Shown one piece after another: positions 16,023 through 26,857 of a DNA stretch of 64,000 bases; positions within the stretch are counted from its first letter, which is position 1, and each line of letters starts with the position of its first letter. Origin of the DNA: Propioniciclava soli (GTDB lineage: Bacteria; Actinomycetota; Actinomycetes; Propionibacteriales; Propionibacteriaceae); NCBI RefSeq assembly GCF_014858005.1, contig NZ_JACYOT010000016.1:57362-121361 (forward strand), written 5' to 3'. The translations under genes and the position numbers were made by a program. The notes beneath the pieces were generated by a model that made no database searches, was not told the DNA's origin, and saw only the letters and a list, made by a program, of their open reading frames with translations.

Positions 16023-18488
16023 ATGACCCTCGATCCGTCCCCCCTGCCGAGGGCGGCGGCCCCACGTCTGGCGCCTCGCTTCCATCACGCCATCGCCACG
16101 GCAGTCCACGCGCCGGCCGAGTACTGGCCGGCCGCGCTGACGGCGGCCGCGCTCGCCCACGCGACCGGACGCCCACCGGTCCGCCTGCACCTGCCGGGGG
16201 ACGCGGCCCACCTGCCCGGAGCCCTGGCCGGCGCCAGCCCGGTGCTGGTGCTCGTGGACGACCCCGCGGCGGCACCCGTGGCGGCGGAGGAGGTCCGCCG
16301 CGTGGCCACCTCGGATCCTCCGGCCTCGGTGTGGGCGGTGGTCTGCGCCGGCGACGCCACACCCACCGAGGCGCAGCTCGCCGCGTTCGACCTGGTGCTC
16401 GACCATCGCGACCTCACCCTGACGACCGCCGAGGTCCTCTCCGCCCTGCCCTGTACCCCCACCACGGACGAGGCCCACGCGCTGCTCGCCGCCACCGGGG
16501 GCGTCCCCGCCCTCGTGGGTCCGTGGACTCGGGCCGGCCCGAAGCCGACCGACCCCGAGCCCCGCGACGCCACCCTCAGCCACACCGCCCCCCAAGACCC
16601 TGCCTTCCGCGACCGGGCCACCGCCACCATGACCCGTCTCGCCCGGGCGTGGGCCGACCGCAGCGCCGCGGCCGTCGCGGCCGATCCGCTGCTCGGGCTG
16701 CACGTGTGGTGCGGCCGGCTGCACGAAGAGAGCGTCGCTCTGCTCGCGTCCCGGTTGGCAGCGGCACCGGTGCCGCTCGCCGCGGTCCGTCGGACCCGCT
16801 CCTGTTCGCTGGTGACGCGCGTCGACGGGCACGACCCTGCGCTGCCCGGTGCTCTCGCCGCCGCGTTGCAGGCCGGTCCCCGCCGCGCCGCGCCCGGCCG
16901 GAAGGCCGTCGTCGCCGCCGCCCTGGCCGCTCCCGTCCCGGCGTTGGAGGCGGTCCGGCTGTTCACCCGGCTGGGTGCCTGGGCCGCGCTGGACCACGTC
17001 CTCGGCACCGCGGCCCACCTCCTCGTGCACCTCACCCCTGCCCAACGTCGGCGGTGTGCCTCGGCCTGGCCCTCGCCCGTGCCGGAGCGCCTGACGCACC
17101 TCGCGGCCGGCCGGCGGTTCGTGGATCCGCAGGAACCCCGGCCGTCCGCACCGGGCGTGCTCAATGGCTGGCTCGACCTCGGCCGCCTCCACCTGGCGGA
17201 AGCACCCCAGCGTGGTGGGCCGAGCCAGGCGGTGCGCGAGCAGATCACGCGGGTCATCGCGCCCGGACGGCCCTGGACGCAGGCGGATGCGTCCGCCGAT
17301 CTCGCCACCGTGCACACCTTCCTCACCGACCTGTGCCACCAGGTGGAGAGTGCCGGCGTCCGGGCCCGCGCCGACGAGGCGGCATCCCTCATCTCGTTGT
17401 CGTTGGCGGCCAGCGAGGCCGCGGTGCGCATCGGCGACCTGCAGGTGGCGCTGTCGCTGGTCCGGCTCGCGACCCGGCTCATGCACGCCCTCGGCACCCG
17501 CGCCGCCTGGTTCCCGTTGCTGCGCCCCAGCGTCCTCGCGCACGCGGCGTTCACCAGCGCCGTCGTCGGCTCCCCCGCCGTGGCGACCGTCCGCCTGGAG
17601 AGCTACGCCCACCACACCCACGCCGATCCTCCCGACGAGACCACCGCCGAGCTCGCGGATCTCGCGGCCCGGCTCGTCGCCCTCGACCGCGGGTCCATCC
17701 CGGCCGACGCGCCGCTGGAGTTCGTCGACACCGAGCGGGACTTCGCGCCCGAGGACGCCCTCGCCCGCGCGCGCGGCGTCCTGCTGCGGCACGGGCCGGC
17801 GGCGGCCGCCGAGTGGCTGCACGCCATGCTCGGCCGTGCGGCGTGGACCGAGAGCCCAGCCTGGGCGTGGTGGGGGCTGCGCGCCGCATTGGTGTTGCTG
17901 CACGCCCGGGCCGGTCAGCCCGGGCGGGCCCAGCAGGTGCTGGAACGCGCACCGCTGCCGCCGGCCCTCGGCATGGCCGTCCGCGCCCACCTCGCGCTGG
18001 CGGGCGGCCACCCCGCCGCCGCCGAGAAGATGGCGCACGAGGTGCTCGCGCTGGCCGACCTGGCCCCCCACTGGCGGCTGCTGGCCCTCGGCGCCCGGCT
18101 CGAGGCGCTGCTGGCGGACGGCCGCCGGGCGGAGAGCGAGGTGGCGCTGGCCGCCGAACCGTGGGACGAGCAGGTCGGCACCGTCGCCCTCTTCCCCGAC
18201 CGGGTCCGCGCCCTGGTCACCGCCCGGCTCGCCTCCCCCGCGGTGCGCGCGCTGCCAGGCCTGGCTGCGGACGCCGCCCCCCCGGTCCTCCCGGACGTGA
18301 AGCTCACCCGACGCCAGCTCGACGTCCTGCGCGCGCTGGCCACCGACGCCACCATGGCCCAGGTGGCCCAGGAGCTCTTCCTCGGCACCGAGACCGTCCG
18401 TTCGACCGCGAAGGAGCTCTACCGCCGCCTCGGCGTCCACGACCGGCACAGCGCCGTCGAGGTGGGCCGCGCCCTCGGCCTGCTCTGA
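16023..18488 (+). CDS. Large LuxR-family (LAL/MalT-like) regulator with degenerate N-terminus
   Basis: 821 aa. The C-terminal 60 residues are a clear LuxR/GerE helix-turn-helix ('LTRRQLDVLRALATDATM', 'TVRSTAKELYRRLGV', 'RHSAVEVGRALG'). The middle, about 330-740, is Ala/Leu-rich and all-helical, like the TPR/SUPR solenoid of MalT-type STAND regulators. The N-terminal quarter has a Walker-B-like 'PVLVLVDDPAA', but I see no Walker A (GxxxxGKT), so it probably does not bind ATP in the usual way. Start ATG 16023 has a GGAG site. It ends 24 bp before the convergent oxidase gene. Targets unknown. Confidence 0.82.
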   Translation: MTLDPSPLPRAAAPRLAPRFHHAIATAVHAPAEYWPAALTAAALAHATGRPPVRLHLPGDAAHLPGALAGASPVLVLVDDPAAAPVAAEEVRRVATSDPPASVWAVVCAGDATPTEAQLAAFDLVLDHRDLTLTTAEVLSALPCTPTTDEAHALLAATGGVPALVGPWTRAGPKPTDPEPRDATLSHTAPQDPAFRDRATATMTRLARAWADRSAAAVAADPLLGLHVWCGRLHEESVALLASRLAAAPVPLAAVRRTRSCSLVTRVDGHDPALPGALAAALQAGPRRAAPGRKAVVAAALAAPVPALEAVRLFTRLGAWAALDHVLGTAAHLLVHLTPAQRRRCASAWPSPVPERLTHLAAGRRFVDPQEPRPSAPGVLNGWLDLGRLHLAEAPQRGGPSQAVREQITRVIAPGRPWTQADASADLATVHTFLTDLCHQVESAGVRARADEAASLISLSLAASEAAVRIGDLQVALSLVRLATRLMHALGTRAAWFPLLRPSVLAHAAFTSAVVGSPAVATVRLESYAHHTHADPPDETTAELADLAARLVALDRGSIPADAPLEFVDTERDFAPEDALARARGVLLRHGPAAAAEWLHAMLGRAAWTESPAWAWWGLRAALVLLHARAGQPGRAQQVLERAPLPPALGMAVRAHLALAGGHPAAAEKMAHEVLALADLAPHWRLLALGARLEALLADGRRAESEVALAAEPWDEQVGTVALFPDRVRALVTARLASPAVRALPGLAADAAPPVLPDVKLTRRQLDVLRALATDATMAQVAQELFLGTETVRSTAKELYRRLGVHDRHSAVEVGRALGLL

Positions 18489-18512
18489 GCCGGCGCCCCA
18501 TCCGGGCAGGGG

Positions 18513-19802
18513 TCAGGGCCCGAGGATGCGCTCCAGGTGAGGGTTGGTCAGCACCCGGGCAGGATCGCAGCGCTCACGCACGGCAAGGAAGTCCTCGAAG
18601 TGCGGGTGCAGCTCCGCGAGCCGCGCCGCGTCCACCGTGTGCAGCTTGCCCCAGTGCGGACGCCCGTCGTACGCCGCCATGATCGTCTCGAACGCCGCGA
18701 ACACGTCGGCGAAGCCGCCGCGCACGTGTTGGTGGCACGCCACATACGCCGTGTCGCGCCCCTGCGCGCCGGACAGCCACACGTCGTCGGCGGCCAGGAA
18801 CCGGACCTCCAGGGGAAAGGTCACGGCGGCGCGCGTCCGGTCGAACCAGGCGCGCAGGTCGCGCAGCGCCGGGACGACCGCAGCCCGCGGCAGGGCGTAC
18901 TCGCTCTCGGCGAAGCGCACCGACCGCTCGGAGCAGAACACCTGCGCCGAGGCGTCGGTGTAGGTGCGCCGGCCCAGGGTTGCGGCGCTGAGCCGGTTGA
19001 GCGCCGGCACCCACCCGGGACGAGCCGCCCCCACCCGGTTGACCAGCTCGTAGGCACGGTTGCCCAGCAGGTGGTCACTCAGGTGGCTCTGCCACCGCGG
19101 CAGGGGACGGCCCCCGCCGTCGTCCACGCGGTGGTTCCGGCGCGTCGAGGCGATGCGCGTGTGCGGGAACCAGAAGAACTCCGCGTGGTCGGCCGAGGCG
19201 ACGAAGGCGTCGACGTCGGCGAGCACGGCGTCCAGCGGTTCGGGCCCCTCCTCGGCCCGCAACCGGAACGCCGGCACCGTCGCGAGCTCCACCTCGGTGA
19301 CCACACCCAGCGCCCCCAGGCTGATCCGCGCCGCCTCGAACAGCCCATCCCCCGGGGCGGTGGCGTGGATCTGCCCGTCGGGCGTCACCACCGTGAGCCC
19401 CGTCACCGCGGACGCCAGCCCGTGCAGCCGCCCCCCGGTGCCGTGCGTGCCGGTGGCCAGGGCGCCGGCCAGGCGCTGCCGGTCGATGTCGCCGAGGTTC
19501 GGCAGCGCCAGCCCCTGCGCCGCGAGCGCCGCGTTCAGGTCACCCAGGACGATCCCGGCACCCACCCGGACCCGTCCCCCGCCGTCGGCGATCACCCGGA
19601 CGCCGCACAGGCGCCGCAGGTCCACCGCGAGATCCACCGGGCGCGCCACCGCGCTGAACGAGTGACCCGCACCGATCGGTCGCACCCGGCGTCCGTGTTC
19701 GGACGCCTCGCGCAGGAACGCCGAGACCTCCGCGGTGGCGGCCGGCTCGGCCACCTCGATGCCGCAGACCGACGACGTGTCGGCCCAATTGCTCCACCTC
19801 AT
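18513..19802 (-). CDS. D-arabinono-1,4-lactone / sugar-1,4-lactone oxidase (FAD-dependent)
   Basis: 429 aa from ATG 19802, overlapping the upstream stop (ATGA). FAD-binding PCMH domain at the N-terminus: 'RRVRPIGAGHSFSAVARP' includes the His that carries covalent FAD in this family. 'GDIDRQRLAGALATGTHGTG' is also typical. The C-terminal ALO domain contains the catalytic 'PHWGKLHT' (HWGK) motif near residue 385 and ends in 'DPARVLTNPHLERILG'. These enzymes oxidise aldonolactones to ascorbate-like compounds. Pairing with an alanine-racemase-like aldolase is a recurrent actinobacterial arrangement. The physiological substrate is unproven. Confidence 0.88.
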   Translation of the reverse strand: MRWSNWADTSSVCGIEVAEPAATAEVSAFLREASEHGRRVRPIGAGHSFSAVARPVDLAVDLRRLCGVRVIADGGGRVRVGAGIVLGDLNAALAAQGLALPNLGDIDRQRLAGALATGTHGTGGRLHGLASAVTGLTVVTPDGQIHATAPGDGLFEAARISLGALGVVTEVELATVPAFRLRAEEGPEPLDAVLADVDAFVASADHAEFFWFPHTRIASTRRNHRVDDGGGRPLPRWQSHLSDHLLGNRAYELVNRVGAARPGWVPALNRLSAATLGRRTYTDASAQVFCSERSVRFAESEYALPRAAVVPALRDLRAWFDRTRAAVTFPLEVRFLAADDVWLSGAQGRDTAYVACHQHVRGGFADVFAAFETIMAAYDGRPHWGKLHTVDAARLAELHPHFEDFLAVRERCDPARVLTNPHLERILGP

Positions 19803-20956
19803 CCGAAGTTCCTCCCCTCGCCCCGGTACGTGGGCACCACGTCGACGACGCGGCCCGCGTCCGCGAGGTGCACCGCGTCGAAGCGCTCGAGCACCTCCCC
19901 GGCCTTGGCCGGTCGAAACCAGACGGGGTCGCCCACGCGCAAGCGGCGCGCCCGGCGGCCCCGCACGGGGGTCTGCACCTCCCCGGCCCCCTCCAACCCC
20001 AGCAGCCGCAGCCCGGACGCCGGACGCGGCAGCCGGTCGGGGCCCGCGGCGCCCGAGGCCGCGTAGCCGCCGGCGAACACCGTCACCAACCCCCGCCCCG
20101 GACGCCGCACCACGGGGGTCGCGAACCACAGGGCCGCCCGGGGTGCGAACCCGTCGTAGCCGTCGAACAGGGCCGGGCCGTACAACCCCGAACCGGCCGC
20201 CACCTCCGTGATCACCGGGTCGGCACCGAACCGGTCGAGACTTCCCGTGCCGCCGACGTTGACGAACTCCAACGGGGCGACCTCGCGCAGCGCCGCCACG
20301 ATCCCCGTGCGGCGCCGCGCCAGCTGGGCCAGCGAGCGGCGCTTCACCCAGCGGACCGCAGCCGAGGCGTCCGCCACCCCCGCCACCTGCGCGTCGTAGA
20401 ACAGAGCGCCGACCACAACGAACCCGCGCGCCACCGCGTGGCGCGCGACCGCGGCGGCGTGGGACGGCGTCCACACCGGCGAACGGCGGGCACCGATCCG
20501 CAGCGGCCCCAGCCGCAGGCCGGCATCCACGTCCACCGCGACGCGCACCCCCGCGCCCGACCCGAGCGCGCCGGCCCACAGCTCCAGCTGCTCGGTCGCG
20601 TCCACGGCCAACGTGATCGCGCGGCGCAGGGCTGCGTCGGCGGCCACCGTGCGCAGGGCGGCGAGGTCGGCGCTGGGGTAGGCGACGAAGACGTCGTCGC
20701 TCGTGCCGGTGCGCACCAGCCAGATCGCCTCGGCCAGCGAGTACGCCATCACCCCGGCGAAACCGGGGCGGGCCAGCGTCCGCTCCAGCAGGGCCCGGCA
20801 GCGCAGCGATTTCGACGCCACGCGGATGGGCCTCCCGCCGGCCCGGCGCACCAAGTCGTCGGCGTTGGCGTCGAACGCCGCGAGATCGACGACGGCCGCG
20901 GGCGCGCCCGGGACGAGCAGCGGCAGGTCGGGCGGCGTCGCCCCGGCACGGACCAT
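19799..20956 (-). CDS. PLP-dependent fold-III enzyme (amino acid deaminase/aldolase, alanine-racemase-like)
   Basis: 385 aa from ATG 20956, 5 nt after the DUF2469 stop. The N-terminal TIM barrel carries the PLP lysine in 'PIRVASKSLRCRAL' (about residue 50), then 'VMAYSLAEAIWLVRTG' and 'GVRVAVDVDAGLRLG'. The C-terminal half has 'VNVGGTGSLDRFG' and 'TEVAAGSGLYGPALFD', which resemble D-threonine aldolase or D-serine dehydratase rather than true alanine racemase. The likely chemistry is retro-aldol or elimination on a D-amino acid. It is coupled to the lactone oxidase by an ATGA overlap, so the two may share a pathway. Confidence 0.83.
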   Translation of the reverse strand: MVRAGATPPDLPLLVPGAPAAVVDLAAFDANADDLVRRAGGRPIRVASKSLRCRALLERTLARPGFAGVMAYSLAEAIWLVRTGTSDDVFVAYPSADLAALRTVAADAALRRAITLAVDATEQLELWAGALGSGAGVRVAVDVDAGLRLGPLRIGARRSPVWTPSHAAAVARHAVARGFVVVGALFYDAQVAGVADASAAVRWVKRRSLAQLARRRTGIVAALREVAPLEFVNVGGTGSLDRFGADPVITEVAAGSGLYGPALFDGYDGFAPRAALWFATPVVRRPGRGLVTVFAGGYAASGAAGPDRLPRPASGLRLLGLEGAGEVQTPVRGRRARRLRVGDPVWFRPAKAGEVLERFDAVHLADAGRVVDVVPTYRGEGRNFG

Positions 20957-20961
20957 GGCCG

Positions 20962-21273
20962 TCAGAGGTTGTCGGGAACCTGGAGCTCGGAGTGCGCGAT
21001 CTCCTCGATCGACACGTCGCGGAAGGTCAGCACCTTCGCCGACTTCACGAAGCGGGCAGGCCGGTACATGTCCCACACCCAGGCGTCGCCCATCGAGACC
21101 TCGTAGTACACGTCGCCACCCTCGGTGCGCACCTTCAGGTCGACGGCGTTGCACAGGTAGAAGCGGCGCTCGGTCTCCACCGCGTAGGTGAAGATGCCCA
21201 CCACGTCCTTGTACTCGCGGTAGAGCTGCAGCTCCAGCTCGGATTCGTACTGCTCGAGATCCTCGGTGCTCAT
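20962..21273 (-). CDS. DUF2469-family conserved actinobacterial protein
   Basis: 103 aa, acidic N-terminus ('MSTEDLEQYESELELQLYRE'), then a compact beta-rich domain ('FTYAVETERRFYLCNAVDL', 'VYYEVSMGDAWVWDMYRP'). The family is nearly restricted to Actinobacteria and is regularly encoded next to rnhB, as here, where it overlaps the rnhB stop (ATGA). Function is not known. A TAGGCT box on the minus strand lies 9 nt before the ATG and might give an internal promoter. Confidence 0.88.
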   Translation of the reverse strand: MSTEDLEQYESELELQLYREYKDVVGIFTYAVETERRFYLCNAVDLKVRTEGGDVYYEVSMGDAWVWDMYRPARFVKSAKVLTFRDVSIEEIAHSELQVPDNL

Positions 21274-21908
21274 GGTCGCTCCAGCCTAGTGGCTCGGCGC
21301 ACGTTGTCCCACTTCATGCGATGGATCGCGCACGGGCCCTGCGCGTCGAGCTCGGACTGGTGCAACGGGGTGCAGTACCCCTTGTGCACGTCGAACGCGT
21401 AGGTGGGGTGATCGCCGGCGTAGGCGGTCATGATGGCGTCGCGCGTCACCTTGGCCACCACGGACGCCGCGGCGACGCTGGCGGCCACGGCGTCGCCCTT
21501 CCACATCGCCAACGACGGGGTGCCGAGCCCGTCCACCCCGAACCCGTCGGTCAGGACGAAGTCGGGCCGCACCTCGAGCAGCGCGACCGCTCGGCGCAGC
21601 GCCTCCAGGTTCGCGACGTGCATGCCGAGGTGGTCGCACTCGGCGGGCTCCACCCGCACCACCGACCAGGCCAGCGCCGCGCTCGTGATGGCCGCATACA
21701 GCCGCTCCCGGGCGCGGGCCGTCAGCTTCTTGGAGTCGTTGAGGCCCTCGAGGGGCCGGGGCGGCAGGACGACCGCCGCCGCCACCAGCGGGCCGGCACA
21801 GGCACCGCGCCCGGCCTCGTCGGCCCCGGCCACGCGGGCGAACCCGGCCCGGCCGAGGGCCCGTTCGTACCCGTAGAGGCCGGCATCGCGGCGCACGACG
21901 AAGGCCAC
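21270..21908 (-). CDS. rnhB: Ribonuclease HII
   Basis: 212 aa from GTG 21908. It removes RNA from RNA/DNA hybrids, including single misincorporated ribonucleotides. Catalytic residues are seen in 'VAGADEAGRGACAGPL' (Asp30, Glu31) and 'FVLTDGFGVDG' (Asp near 119), plus 'KGDAVAASVAAASVVAKVTRD' (GDxxxxxIAAASIxAKvxRD-like), all in order. 'LNDSKKL' and the C-terminal 'HKGYCTPLH' (usually HxGYgTxxH) are also present. It lies 4 nt after lepB, in the order lepB-rnhB-DUF2469. Confidence 0.95.
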   Translation of the reverse strand: MAFVVRRDAGLYGYERALGRAGFARVAGADEAGRGACAGPLVAAAVVLPPRPLEGLNDSKKLTARARERLYAAITSAALAWSVVRVEPAECDHLGMHVANLEALRRAVALLEVRPDFVLTDGFGVDGLGTPSLAMWKGDAVAASVAAASVVAKVTRDAIMTAYAGDHPTYAFDVHKGYCTPLHQSELDAQGPCAIHRMKWDNVRRATRLERP

Positions 21909-21912
21909 GGCG

Positions 21913-22713
21913 TCAGCAGGGGGGCAGTTCCCCGGTGACCGTCGGCTCCAGCGGCGCCGGCTGGGGGGCGTCGCCGATGGCCGCGAAGGTGGCGGGCGTC
22001 GCGAAGCCGCGCCAGCGGTCGAACGGGAAAATGGTGGCCGTCGCCCGCCCGACGACGGATTCGGTCAGGGGGAACGCCCCGAGCCCGGCGATGCCGCCCA
22101 CCGCCTCGTCGAGGTGGCAGCGCGAGTCGGCCGAGTTGGTGCGGTGGTCACCGAGGACGAACACGCGTCCGACGGGAACGACCACGTCGAACGGGTAGGT
22201 CGAGGCGCCGTCCTGCACCCCGGAGGGATCCGTGTACAGGTAGGACGTCTCGTCCAGCGCCGCGCCGTTCACCGTGATGCGGCCGCCCGTGTCGCAGCAG
22301 ACGACGTGGTCGCCCGCCAGGCCGATGACCCGCTTCACGAGGTGGTTCGTGGCCTCGTCGGGCACGAGCCCCACGAACGTCAACGCCTCCTGCCACCACG
22401 GGCGGGTGTACCGGTCGGGGTTGCCCAGCCATTCGAGGTCGTCGCGGAACACGACGACGTCACCGCGCTCGAAGCCGCCCAGCTTGAGCACGGCGACGCG
22501 GTCGCCGACGTCGAGGGTGGTCTCCATCGACCGGCTCGGGATGAGGAACACCTGGAGCAGGAACAGACGCAGGACCGTGGAGGCGATGAGCGCCCCGACC
22601 ACCACGATGAGCACCTCTTTGAGGAAGCTCCACGCCCCGGCAGCTGCCCGCTGGGGTTGGGGTGCGCGGTCCTGCTCGTCCGACTCCACGGCCCTGTTCC
22701 TGTGCGCGCGCAC
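21913..22713 (-). CDS. lepB: Signal peptidase I
   Basis: 266 aa from GTG 22713, directly after the rplS stop. One N-terminal transmembrane helix (about residues 30-58) anchors the enzyme with its catalytic domain outside. The Ser/Lys dyad is Ser62 in 'PSRSMETTLDVGDRV' and Lys127 in 'NHLVKRVIGLAGD'; the box E motif 'VFVLGDHRTNSADSR' is intact. It removes signal peptides from Sec and Tat substrates. The cytoplasmic tail before the helix is short and charged. Its position after rplS is the usual actinobacterial order. Confidence 0.95.
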   Translation of the reverse strand: MRAHRNRAVESDEQDRAPQPQRAAAGAWSFLKEVLIVVVGALIASTVLRLFLLQVFLIPSRSMETTLDVGDRVAVLKLGGFERGDVVVFRDDLEWLGNPDRYTRPWWQEALTFVGLVPDEATNHLVKRVIGLAGDHVVCCDTGGRITVNGAALDETSYLYTDPSGVQDGASTYPFDVVVPVGRVFVLGDHRTNSADSRCHLDEAVGGIAGLGAFPLTESVVGRATATIFPFDRWRGFATPATFAAIGDAPQPAPLEPTVTGELPPC

Positions 22714-23064
22714 TCAGTTGTCGCGCTTCTCCTTGATCTTGGCCGCCTTGCCGCGCAGCCCGCGCAGGTAGTACAGCTTCGCGCGGCGGACGTCGCCGCG
22801 GCGCTCGACCTCGATCTTCTCGATGATCGGGGAGTGCAGCGGGAAGGTGCGCTCCACGCCGGTGCCGAAGGACACCTTGCGGACGGTGAAGGCCTCGCCC
22901 ACGCCGCGCCCGTTGCGAGCGATGACCACGCCGGCGAACACCTGGATGCGGGAGCGGGTGCCCTCGACGACGCGGACGTGCACGCGCACGGAGTCGCCGG
23001 GACGGAAGTCGGGGATGTCGCTGCGCAGCTGCTCGGCTGCGAGCTCGGAGATGATCTGGTTCAT
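22714..23064 (-). CDS. rplS: 50S ribosomal protein L19
   Basis: 116 aa from ATG 23064, with GAGG about 8 nt upstream. The sequence matches L19 throughout: '[16 protein letters not shown]', '[16 protein letters not shown]', '[19 protein letters not shown]' and the C-terminal '[19 protein letters not shown]'. L19 sits at the 30S-50S interface. In most actinobacteria it follows trmD directly; here the sdh operon and a strong hairpin lie between, so rplS needs its own promoter in the 145-bp leader (23065-23208), which I could not place firmly. Confidence 0.97.
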   Translation of the reverse strand: MNQIISELAAEQLRSDIPDFRPGDSVRVHVRVVEGTRSRIQVFAGVVIARNGRGVGEAFTVRKVSFGTGVERTFPLHSPIIEKIEVERRGDVRRAKLYYLRGLRGKAAKIKEKRDN

Positions 23065-23208
23065 GGGAGGTCCTCGCCGGTGCCGCAGGTCACCTGGTAG
23101 TCGACAGTGTTCGTGGGCGCTGCACCTGTCCCCCCGCGGCAGGGGCGCAGCACAACCTGACCAAGTTTGCCACACCCGTCCGAGCCGGCGAAATCGACCC
23201 TCGGACGC

Positions 23209-23249
23209 GACCCGGCCGGCCCCGCAGCACGTGCGGGGCCGGCCGGGTC
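23209..23249 (-). terminator. 18-bp perfect hairpin after sdhB
   Basis: Arms at 23209-23226 and 23232-23249 are perfect 18-bp complements with a 5-nt loop (GCACG). The hairpin starts 26 nt after the sdhB stop. There is no U-tract, so it may terminate by structure alone, protect the mRNA 3' end, or do both. It separates the sdh operon from rplS-lepB-rnhB. Confidence 0.7.
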
Positions 23250-23274
23250 AGAGCCAGAGCAACAGGCGTACCTG

Positions 23275-24032
23275 CTACTTGCCGTCCTTGCGGAACAGCG
23301 CCTTGATGAGGTCGCGGTTCAGCTGGCTGATCGTGTCGAGCGGGATCTGCTTGGGGCAGACCGCCGCGCACTCGCCGATGTTGGTGCACCCTCCGAAGCC
23401 GAGCTCGTCCTGCGTCGCGACCATCGCCTTGACGCGGGAGTAGCGCTCCGGCTGCCCCTGGGGCAGCATCGCCAGGTGCGTGATCTTCGCCGAGGTGAAC
23501 AGCATCGACGACCCGTTCGGGCACGCCGCGACGCAGGCGCCGCAGCCGATGCACGTGGCGGCGTCGAAGGCACGGTCGGCCTCGATCTTCGGAGCCGGCA
23601 CGGAGTGGGCCTCCGGCGCCGCGCCCGCGTTGACCGAGATGAAGCCCCCGGCCTGGATGATCCGGTCGAACGCCGTCCGGTCGACCACCAGGTCCTTGAT
23701 CACCGGGAACGCCCCCGCCCGCCACGGCTCCACGTCGATCGTCGCCCCGTCGGCGAACGACCGCATGTGCAACTGGCAGGTCGTGGTCGGCACCGGCGAG
23801 GACGCGCGGCCGTGCGCGGAGCCGTTGATCACGACGCCGCACATGCCGCAGATGCCCTCGCGGCAGTCGTGGTCGAACGCGATGGGCTCCTCGCCCTTGA
23901 GCGTCAGGTCCTCGTTCAGCAGGTCGAGCATCTCGAGGAAGCTCATGTCCTCCGACACGCCCTCGACGCGGTAGGAGACCATCTTCCCCTCCGCGCTGGC
24001 GCTGGCCTGCCGCCAGACTCGCAGGTTGATGA

Positions 24033-24036
<4 letters not shown>
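23275..24036 (-). CDS. sdhB: Succinate dehydrogenase iron-sulfur subunit
   Basis: 253 aa from GTG 24036, overlapping the sdhA stop (GTGA). The N-terminal plant-type ferredoxin domain carries the 2Fe-2S ligands in '[11 protein letters not shown]' and a distal Cys in 'TTTCQLHM'. The C-terminal domain carries '[12 protein letters not shown]' and '[16 protein letters not shown]' for the 4Fe-4S and 3Fe-4S clusters. It passes electrons from SdhA FAD to the membrane quinone site. The shape fits the SdhB of three-subunit, b-type-anchor complexes. It is the last gene of sdhCAB and is followed by a strong hairpin. Confidence 0.96.
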
Positions 24037-26056
<2,020 letters not shown>

Positions 26057-26057
<1 letters not shown>

Positions 26058-26758
26058 CACTGCACCCATCCGAAGAGAACCGCCACCGGCATGATCATGA
26101 AGCCCACGAACAACACCACCGCGATCACCCACGCGAGCCCGTTGAGGAAGGCGCGGGCCGAGGGGGAGGTGTTGGCGCCGAGCGTCGTCAACGCGCTCCA
26201 CACGCCGTGGCGCACATGCAGGCACACGACGAACACCCAGACGGCGTAGGCGAGCACCAGCCACCACTGGGAGAAGGTCGCGATCACCATGTGGTACGGC
26301 TCGGAGCCGGACGCGAAGCCCGTCGTCACGAGTTGGGCGGTGAACTGCAGCAGGTGGAAGATCAGGCCGATCAGCAGGATGACGCCGCCCCACTGCATGG
26401 TGCGGGCCGCATACGTCTGCTGGTGGTTGTGCCCGTGGGCGTACTTGCTGGAGCGCGAGCTCACGTTGCGCGCGCTCAGCACCGCGGCCGCGTACACGTG
26501 ACCCGCGATGGCCGCGAGCATGACGAAGCGGAAGATCCAGATGAACCACCCCTCCGGCACCAGCGGGTAGAGGATCTCCCCCTTCAGCCAGTGTGCGTAG
26601 TGGTCGAAGGCATCCGCGCCGAGGAACACCTTCAGGTTGCCGTACATGTGCGCCAGCAGGAAGACGACCATGATCAGACCCGTCAGTGCCATGAGCACCT
26701 TCAGGGCGACGGTCGATCTGACAGCCCGCTGGTGGGGAGTCAAAGTTGTCGTAGCCAC
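26057..26758 (-). CDS. sdhC: Succinate dehydrogenase cytochrome b subunit
   Basis: 233 aa with five hydrophobic helices, as expected for the b558-type anchor that binds two haems and needs no SdhD. Likely haem ligands are His residues in '[10 protein letters not shown]', 'AIAGHVYAA', 'IFHLLQF' and '[10 protein letters not shown]'. Start GTG 26758 lies 6 nt after TAGGGT (26765-26770), so the operon mRNA is probably leaderless. It is the first gene of sdhCAB, which sits between trmD and rplS. Confidence 0.95.
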
Positions 26759-26764
26759 GGGTCA

Positions 26765-26770
26765 ACCCTA
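26765..26770 (-). promoter_or_regulatory. -10 box TAGGGT for leaderless sdhCAB mRNA
   Basis: TAGGGT is followed by 6 nt and the sdhC GTG. A weak -35 candidate, ACGACA, lies 17 nt further upstream. Confidence 0.65.
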
Positions 26771-26857
26771 GACAAACACTCCTGCCTTGTCGTGTCTTCC
26801 CACGCGATTTCGCGAGATCGCCCCGACGTGGGTCGATTCGGGCCCCCACTGCGGCAT

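Noticed and set aside
15951..18449. 832-residue open frame antisense to the LuxR-type regulator
   Set aside because: No recognisable domain; the + strand frame has a clear C-terminal LuxR helix-turn-helix and a ribosome site.
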